Source: Bacillus infantis (GTDB taxonomy: Bacteria > Bacillota > Bacilli > Bacillales > Cytobacillaceae). From it: a stretch of DNA of 61,274 nucleotides. The stretch covers positions 1-61,274 of the forward strand of contig NZ_JAIVAP010000024.1 in the NCBI RefSeq assembly GCF_020171945.1, read 5' to 3'. The position numbers and the translations under genes are program-made. The notes beneath the pieces were generated by a model that had not been told where the DNA came from, did not search any database, and was given only the letters and a program-made list of their open reading frames with translations. Of this stretch, positions 57,256 through 61,274 are shown piece after piece; positions within the stretch are counted from its first letter, which is position 1, and every line of letters starts with the position of its first letter.

Positions 57256-57262
57256 TTATACT
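57254..57262 (+). promoter_or_regulatory. Extended -10 promoter candidate of salA
   Basis: TGT-TATACT (57254-57262) just beyond the last repeat copy, 40 nt before the ATG. No good -35 at 17 bp upstream, where the repeat tail lies. Confidence 0.45.
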
Positions 57263-57302
57263 ATACTAAGTTTAAAACGACTTAAAGGGCAGGTGCATAT
57301 AG

Positions 57303-58349
57303 ATGTTGACAGAGCAAAGAGTGAGAGAGCTTTTGAGCGATGTGAAGGAACCGTTCATACATAAAACACTTGGTGAGCTGAACGCGATCCAGGAAATTAG
57401 TATGAAGCCAGAGAAGAATCATGTAAGTGTGAAGATTGCTGTTGCGAAAACGGGAACGGCGGAACAGCTTCAGCTGCAGACGCAGATTGTGGATTTGCTT
57501 AAGAAGAATGGCGCAGACTCTGTGGGCCTTCGCTTCAGCGAGCTGCCTGCGGAGGAATTGGCCAAGCACCGTTCTCCGGAGAAAGAGGATAAAGGGCTTT
57601 TATCAGAAGACAGCAAGACGAAATTTATTGCAATCGCCAGCGGTAAAGGCGGCGTCGGAAAGTCCACTGTGTCAGTCAACCTTGCTGTATCATTGGCGCG
57701 CCTCGGGAAAAAGGTCGGACTGGTCGATGCGGATATTTATGGGTTCAGTGTTCCTGATATGATGGGCATTACAAAGCGCCCGGTTGTCAGGGAAGGGCGG
57801 ATCATCCCGGTTGAACGCTTTGGAGTGAAAGTCATATCCATGGGCTTTTTTGTTGAAGATAATGCACCAATCATCTGGAGGGGCCCGATGCTTGGCAAAA
57901 TGCTGAACAGCTTCTTCAATGAAGTGGATTGGGGAGAGCTGGATTATTTGCTGCTTGACCTTCCTCCTGGAACTGGGGATGTGGCACTGGATCTTCATAC
58001 GATGCTTCCTTCCTGCAAAGAAATCATCGTCACGACTCCGCATCCAACAGCAGCTTTTGTTGCTGCGCGAGCGGGTGCAATGGCGCTGAGAACCGAGCAT
58101 GAAATAGTGGGCGTAATCGAAAACATGGCCTTCTTCGAAAGTAAGCTGACGGGCGAGAAAGAATATGTCTTTGGCCACGGCGGCGGGGAAAAGCTTGCTG
58201 ATGAGCTAAGAACAAATGTTTTAGGCCAGCTGCCTTTAGCACAGCCGGACTGGGATGATGTAGACTTTGCGCCATCCATCTATGATAAAGATCACAGGCT
58301 TGGTAAGATTTATACAGATATCGCGGAAAAAGTCATTCAATCAGTATAA
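57303..58349 (+). CDS. salA: Mrp/NBP35-type P-loop ATPase (SalA)
   Basis: A 348-residue protein with an N-terminal MIP18/DUF59 domain (about 5-85) and a ParA/MinD-like ATPase with deviant Walker A SGKGGVGKSTVS (about 112-123) and LLLDLPPGTGD. The CxxC pair that binds Fe-S in classical Mrp is absent before VFGHGGGEKL. In B. subtilis the ortholog SalA regulates scoC and protease genes, and an Fe-S carrier role is doubtful. AAAGGGCAGGTG before the ATG. Confidence 0.9.
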   Translation: MLTEQRVRELLSDVKEPFIHKTLGELNAIQEISMKPEKNHVSVKIAVAKTGTAEQLQLQTQIVDLLKKNGADSVGLRFSELPAEELAKHRSPEKEDKGLLSEDSKTKFIAIASGKGGVGKSTVSVNLAVSLARLGKKVGLVDADIYGFSVPDMMGITKRPVVREGRIIPVERFGVKVISMGFFVEDNAPIIWRGPMLGKMLNSFFNEVDWGELDYLLLDLPPGTGDVALDLHTMLPSCKEIIVTTPHPTAAFVAARAGAMALRTEHEIVGVIENMAFFESKLTGEKEYVFGHGGGEKLADELRTNVLGQLPLAQPDWDDVDFAPSIYDKDHRLGKIYTDIAEKVIQSV

Positions 58350-58350
58350 A

Positions 58351-58387
58351 AAAATGCCTCAGGCGAACCTTCGCCTGAGGCATTTTT
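58351..58387. terminator. Bidirectional terminator between salA and gerD
   Basis: AAAATGCCTCAGGCGAA pairs with TTCGCCTGAGGCATTTT over a 2-nt spacer, with A-run and T-run on the two sides. It can serve the convergent salA (+) and gerD (-). Confidence 0.95.
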
Positions 58388-58403
58388 CGATGAGGGAAAA
58401 GGA

Positions 58404-59036
58404 TCAGGAGCCGCCGCCGCTGTCCCCGCCTTCTCCGCCCCCTCCTCCGCTTTCACCGGAGCCGCCGCCTTCGCTTTCTTTGCCGCCGCTCTTCACTTCT
58501 TCGGTCGCCTTGATGATCATATCCTGTATCTTGGCTTTGTATATAGGGCTTTCAAAGGTCTCGGTCATCACCTTTTGAAGGTGCTCCCTGTATTCATTGC
58601 TTTTTAAAATGGTTGTGACTTCTTTCTCTAATTCAGGATCTTTCAGGACTTCCACCATCATTTTTCGATATTCGGGATCCTTCATCAGATCTTTTAAGAG
58701 CTTTTCATTTTCTTTTTCCATACTTTTTGCCATGCTCTCCGCAAATTTAGGATCCTCAAAAGATTTTTTCCAGAATTCAGTCCCTTTATCAGATGTTAAA
58801 GTTTTCTCAATCGTATCAGAAACCACTGCCTGGTCCATTACAAGCTGCTGTTTTAGCTTTTCGTCTCCCATCAATTCCTGAAGCGCCTTCTTGCCATCGT
58901 CGGTCTTTAATATATCGACAATCATTTTCTTTGTCTGGTCATAATCCATTTGGCCGCTGCCTGATTCGGCAGCCTGGCCGCAGCCCGAAACGGCAAGGAG
59001 GAGAAAGAGTGGGAGGAGCCGGAATATTTTGTGCAT
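58404..59036 (-). CDS. gerD: GerD, spore germination lipoprotein
   Basis: A 210-residue lipoprotein needed for rapid nutrient germination; in B. subtilis it clusters germinant receptors in the inner spore membrane. Signal peptide with lipobox LAVSGC (Cys about 19). The body is a charged, repetitive helical domain (KDPEYRKMMVEVLKDPELEKEV). The C-terminus is a low-complexity Gly/Ser/Glu tail. Start ATG at 59036 with AAAGGAGC upstream on this strand. A SigG promoter match lies 35-65 nt upstream. Confidence 0.94.
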   Translation of the reverse strand: MHKIFRLLPLFLLLAVSGCGQAAESGSGQMDYDQTKKMIVDILKTDDGKKALQELMGDEKLKQQLVMDQAVVSDTIEKTLTSDKGTEFWKKSFEDPKFAESMAKSMEKENEKLLKDLMKDPEYRKMMVEVLKDPELEKEVTTILKSNEYREHLQKVMTETFESPIYKAKIQDMIIKATEEVKSGGKESEGGGSGESGGGGGEGGDSGGGS

Positions 59037-59070
59037 GATTGAAAGCTCCTTTCAGGATTGTCCCTAACCT

Positions 59071-59100
59071 TAGAATGGTGATTTGGGGCAAATATTATTC
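59071..59100 (-). promoter_or_regulatory. SigG promoter of gerD
   Basis: On the - strand: GAATA (59100-59096), an 18-bp spacer and CATTCTA (59077-59071), matching the forespore SigG pattern gMATr-N17-18-CATnhTA. gerD is SigG-dependent in B. subtilis. Confidence 0.75.
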
Positions 59101-59137
59101 GTTTGGTGAGTAATACCTAGATTTTTCATACTTTGGT

Positions 59138-59146
59138 TGGTACAAT
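59138..59146 (+). promoter_or_regulatory. Extended -10 promoter candidate of kbaA
   Basis: TGG-TACAAT (59138-59146), 42 nt before the kbaA ATG; the -35 region is poor. Confidence 0.4.
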
Positions 59147-59187
59147 CATATAGGTGAATGACTATCGCTATGGAGGCTTAATATATA

Positions 59188-59814
59188 ATGACCAGCCGTA
59201 ATTGGGTAAGGTTGTTTTTGTCCACACTGCTTTTGGGTGCAATTGCAACCGGTATCACAGGATTTATTGTCAGATGGGAAGAATATCAGCCATTATTTGC
59301 TGATTTTGAAGTTTTGGAAATCATCTCGGTATTATTTTGGCTAGCAGGAGTGGGCTTGATTTTCAGCATCTTGAGCCAAATGGGCTTTTTTGCATACTTA
59401 ACCGTCCACCGGTTTGGATTAGGAATTTTCAGGTCTTTATGGAATGGGGTACAGGTTGTTCTTATATTATTCGCCTTATTCGACCTTGTATACTTAAGAT
59501 ACAGCAACTTTGCCGAAACCGGAGAAAGCTATGGACCTTATATCGCCTTGGCGCTAATCGTATTGGCAGCGGGGCTGGCGGCAGCATTCCTAAAGGCAAG
59601 GCAGACAAACAAAGGGGCATTCATCCCTGCGCTTTTCTTCATGGTAGTGGTAACCAGTGTAGAGTGGACACCTGCACTAAGGGTTAATGAAGAAAGCTGG
59701 GTATATCTCATGCTTTTCCCTCTGCTTATCTGCAATGCCTATCAGCTTTTGATCCTGCATAGGCTGAATGAGAGCTCAATGAAAAAGAGGGAAGCCATCA
59801 AGGCTGCAAAATAA
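59188..59814 (+). CDS. kbaA: KbaA, KinB signalling pathway activator
   Basis: A 208-residue integral membrane protein with about six hydrophobic segments and a positively charged C-terminus. In B. subtilis KbaA is required for activation of the sporulation kinase KinB. There is no known catalytic motif. TATGGAGG precedes the ATG. Divergent from gerD. Confidence 0.9.
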   Translation: MTSRNWVRLFLSTLLLGAIATGITGFIVRWEEYQPLFADFEVLEIISVLFWLAGVGLIFSILSQMGFFAYLTVHRFGLGIFRSLWNGVQVVLILFALFDLVYLRYSNFAETGESYGPYIALALIVLAAGLAAAFLKARQTNKGAFIPALFFMVVVTSVEWTPALRVNEESWVYLMLFPLLICNAYQLLILHRLNESSMKKREAIKAAK

Positions 59815-59825
59815 GCCGGACATAC

Positions 59826-59863
59826 AAAAAGGCGGGCCGCTGACTTCAGGGCCTGCCTTTTTT
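59826..59863. terminator. Bidirectional terminator between kbaA and pdaB
   Basis: AAAAAGGCGGGCC and GGGCCTGCCTTTTTT form a stem with one mismatch and an A-run/T-run on the two sides, serving convergent kbaA (+) and pdaB (-). Confidence 0.85.
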
Positions 59864-59869
59864 GCTGCG

Positions 59870-60622
59870 TTATTTTATCTCATTCGATTTCGTGCTTGCG
59901 TTCGCCATCATTTCCGATACCGATACCAGTTTTAGGCCTTTGTCTTTATAATTGCCTATAATGGCAGGGAGAGCTTTGGCCGTTTGTTTGGCCGAATCGG
60001 AGGCGTGCAGGAGAATGATATCTCCTTTCCCGGCCTTGGCAGCATTTTCTGCAATCCTCTCAACACCCGGATTGGTCCAATCTTTTGAGTCAATGCTCCA
60101 GTGTACAACGGTATAGCCCATTTTTTCTGCCACATTCAGTGTTTTTTGATCAAAATGGCCTGTTGGTGCCCTTACCAGCTTAATATCCTTTACATTAAGC
60201 TTCTTGAAAGCTTCCTGCCCTTTGGCAAGGTCCTGGCGGATTTTGCTTTCCTCCAGATCTGTATAATCTTTATAATCATAGCCCAGCATTCCAATCTCAT
60301 ACCCTTCCTTAACAATACGGGCAACCAGCTCCGGATGCCTCTCCGCCCAAGAGCCCGATAAAAAGAAGGTTGCAGCCTTGACGTTATGCTTCTTCAGAAC
60401 ATCAAGGATGGGTTCGGCTTTTTCATCACCCCAGCCAATATTGAATGTCAGGGCAGCATCCTTTTCTCCTTTATAAATCGCCTTCGGTCCATCATTTGCT
60501 GAGAAAACTGGCACGTGAATAATATTCTCCATATACAAAAACCAGGCAGTAAAGAAGGAGGCAATAATGATAAGCAGCCCCTGTTTAATGGCCTTTCCGT
60601 TTACCACATAAAAAAAGTTCAT
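59870..60622 (-). CDS. pdaB: PdaB, polysaccharide deacetylase-family sporulation protein
   Basis: A 250-residue protein of the YbaN/PdaB type, needed for late spore stability in B. subtilis. Single N-terminal membrane anchor (about 15-33), then a NodB-fold domain. The first catalytic motif reads LTFNIGWGDE, with Asn where the family usually has Asp (TFD). The usual HxxxH metal motif is not evident (EIGMLGYDYKDYTD). RAPTGHFD and LLHASDSAKQT are conserved. GAGGTGAT lies before the ATG on this strand. Confidence 0.92.
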   Translation of the reverse strand: MNFFYVVNGKAIKQGLLIIIASFFTAWFLYMENIIHVPVFSANDGPKAIYKGEKDAALTFNIGWGDEKAEPILDVLKKHNVKAATFFLSGSWAERHPELVARIVKEGYEIGMLGYDYKDYTDLEESKIRQDLAKGQEAFKKLNVKDIKLVRAPTGHFDQKTLNVAEKMGYTVVHWSIDSKDWTNPGVERIAENAAKAGKGDIILLHASDSAKQTAKALPAIIGNYKDKGLKLVSVSEMMANASTKSNEIK

Positions 60623-60656
60623 CCAATCACCTCGTCCACAAAGAATCCTTGTCTTA

Positions 60657-60685
60657 TTTTTATGAACACAAAAAGCAAATATGAC
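60657..60685 (-). promoter_or_regulatory. SigE promoter candidate of pdaB
   Basis: On the - strand: GTCATATT (60685-60678), a 13-bp spacer and CATAAAAA (60664-60657), close to the SigE pattern kmATATT-N13-15-CATACAnT. It lies 35 nt before the pdaB start; SigE control is known in B. subtilis. Confidence 0.65.
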
Positions 60686-60788
60686 TCAAAAATTTTTCCT
60701 CCGATTTTTGATTTATTTTCTGTTCGTTTCATAAAAAACAGGGTAATGGAAAATACTACAAGGACCTTACAAGACAAGGAGCGATAAA

Positions 60789-61013
60789 ATGCTTGGAATG
60801 CTGATTAATGAAAGAGAATTGAAAGAGATGGAATACCTGATTAAAAGAGAGATGGATGAAATACTCTTTGATCTGAAAGATGAACGGATTGACCATATTG
60901 TAAAAAGAGCAATGGGAGAAAGGTATAAGATTTTGTTTTCCCTGTTTAAGCGGATTGCCTCAGAAAATGAATGCATTAAATATATGCCTGCTCCGCAGCT
61001 GAAGGAACTTTAA
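60789..61013 (+). CDS. Small conserved helical protein of unknown function
   Basis: A 74-residue, highly charged, predicted all-helical protein (MLGMLINERELKEMEYLIKREM...). Cytoplasmic, with no signal or metal motif. Similar short ORFs occur in Bacilli before the rRNA operon after pdaB, as far as I recall. AAGGAGCG lies about 5 nt before the ATG. TTGATT (60708) and TAAAAA (60732), 18 bp apart, may be its promoter. The first and fourth codons are both ATG; the first is better placed for the Shine-Dalgarno. Confidence 0.75.
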   Translation: MLGMLINERELKEMEYLIKREMDEILFDLKDERIDHIVKRAMGERYKILFSLFKRIASENECIKYMPAPQLKEL

Positions 61014-61032
61014 TTTTTTTTTGGATATATTG

Positions 61033-61061
61033 TTGACTTCTTAATATTATCTTGGTATATT
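61033..61061 (+). promoter_or_regulatory. rRNA operon promoter P1
   Basis: TTGACT (61033-61038), a 17-bp spacer and TATATT (61056-61061) with an extended -10 TGG. Confidence 0.85.
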
Positions 61062-61104
61062 AATAAGCGTCGCTGATGACGCAAAACAAACTTAATAAAA
61101 GTTG

Positions 61105-61133
61105 TTGACAAGTTATCTGCGGTGTGTTAAATT
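61105..61133 (+). promoter_or_regulatory. rRNA operon promoter P2
   Basis: TTGACA (61105-61110), a 17-bp spacer and TAAATT (61128-61133) with an extended -10 TGT. The 72-bp spacing of P1 and P2 is typical of Bacillus rrn operons. Confidence 0.88.
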
Positions 61134-61140
61134 AATAAAG

Positions 61141-61231
61141 TCGCTCCTGAGCGGCAGAGATTGTTCTTTGAAAACTGAACGAACAAAAACGTCAACGTTA
61201 ATCTTATTTTTATCAGAGCTAAATCTTACTC
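61141..61231 (+). promoter_or_regulatory. rrn leader with boxA-like antitermination site
   Basis: A small stem CGCTC / GAGCG (61142-61153) is followed by TGTTCTTTGAAAACTGAAC (61162-61180), the conserved Bacillus rrn leader sequence containing a boxA-like TTCTTTGAAAA for NusB/S10. Confidence 0.7.
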
Positions 61232-61274
61232 TTATATGGAGAGTTTGATCCTGGCTCAGGACGAACGCTGGCGG
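61232..61274 (+). rRNA. rrs: 16S ribosomal RNA, 5' start (continues outside window)
   Basis: TGGAGAGTTTGATCCTGGCT, then CAGGACGAACGCTGGCGG, is the universal 16S 5' end. Only about 43 nt lie in the window. The exact 5' end is set by comparison with Bacillus 16S. Confidence 0.97.

Noticed and set aside
56815-57364. Three overlapping + strand ORFs (73, 132 and 64 residues)
   Set aside because: All are readings of the 125-bp repeat; they share peptides only because the DNA repeats, and one runs into salA out of frame.
58267-59038. + strand ORFs antisense to gerD
   Set aside because: They mirror the - strand gerD, which has a lipobox, ribosome binding site, SigG promoter and family similarity.

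Overview
This 61 kb window comes from a low-to-moderate G+C, endospore-forming Bacillaceae (Bacillus sensu lato). The gene order matches the origin-proximal ctsR–rrn region of Bacillus subtilis, and several proteins (RpsJ, RpmC, RpoB, RpoC, ClpC, NusG) look almost identical to the B. subtilis ones as I remember them. Sporulation and germination genes (sigH, cwlD, gerD, kbaA, pdaB) confirm a spore former. The species cannot be settled from the sequence alone. Nearly every gene is on the + strand; only gerD and pdaB are on the - strand. The window opens inside a 5S rRNA and closes at the start of a 16S rRNA, so it is the whole segment between two rRNA operons.

Layout. (1) 1-1140: 5S rRNA end, terminator, then about 600 bp of degenerate 215-bp tandem repeats. 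(2) 1186-8446: the class III heat-shock operon ctsR-mcsA-mcsB-clpC, then radA and disA, with SigB and SigA promoters and a CtsR operator in front. (3) 8657-17455: PIN/TRAM protein, ispD, ispF, gltX, a Cys T-box leader, cysE, cysS, mrnC, rlmB, rae1, sigH. (4) 17570-34552: rpmGB, secE, nusG, L11-L1, L10-L7/L12, an RsmC-like methyltransferase, rpoB, rpoC, an L7Ae-like protein, rpsL, rpsG, fusA, tuf. (5) 35181-50142: the S10-spc-alpha supercluster, interrupted by secY, adk, map, a KOW gene with a broken start, and infA. (6) 50143-54995: a hairpin-rich non-coding stretch, the ECF transporter module ecfA1-ecfA2-ecfT, truA, rplM, rpsI. (7) 55185-61013: DUF2521 protein, cwlD, two families of non-coding tandem repeats, the Mrp-type ATPase gene salA, divergent gerD and kbaA, pdaB and a small conserved protein. 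(8) 61033-61274: tandem rRNA promoters and the 16S start.

How the parts work together. The region couples protein quality control (arginine phosphorylation by McsA/McsB feeding ClpC), DNA integrity sensing (RadA/DisA, c-di-AMP), cysteine supply controlled by tRNA-Cys charging, and the core of transcription and translation. Visible regulation includes a CtsR box overlapping a SigA promoter, a SigB promoter, the T-box, an L10-type attenuator, two matching L1 operator hairpins (before rplK and before rplA), an L13-type leader, and good SigG and SigE promoter matches for gerD and pdaB.

Most interesting unexplained items: three tandem copies of a 125-bp element whose 25-nt hairpin arms show compensatory changes (56881-57255); a neighbouring 53-bp array; two successive terminator-ended, hairpin-rich segments before ecfA1 (50207-50612); the 215-bp array behind the 5S gene; an in-frame stop near the start of the KOW gene; and a long hairpin masking the cwlD ribosome binding site. 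No CRISPR array, prophage, transposase or tRNA gene was seen.
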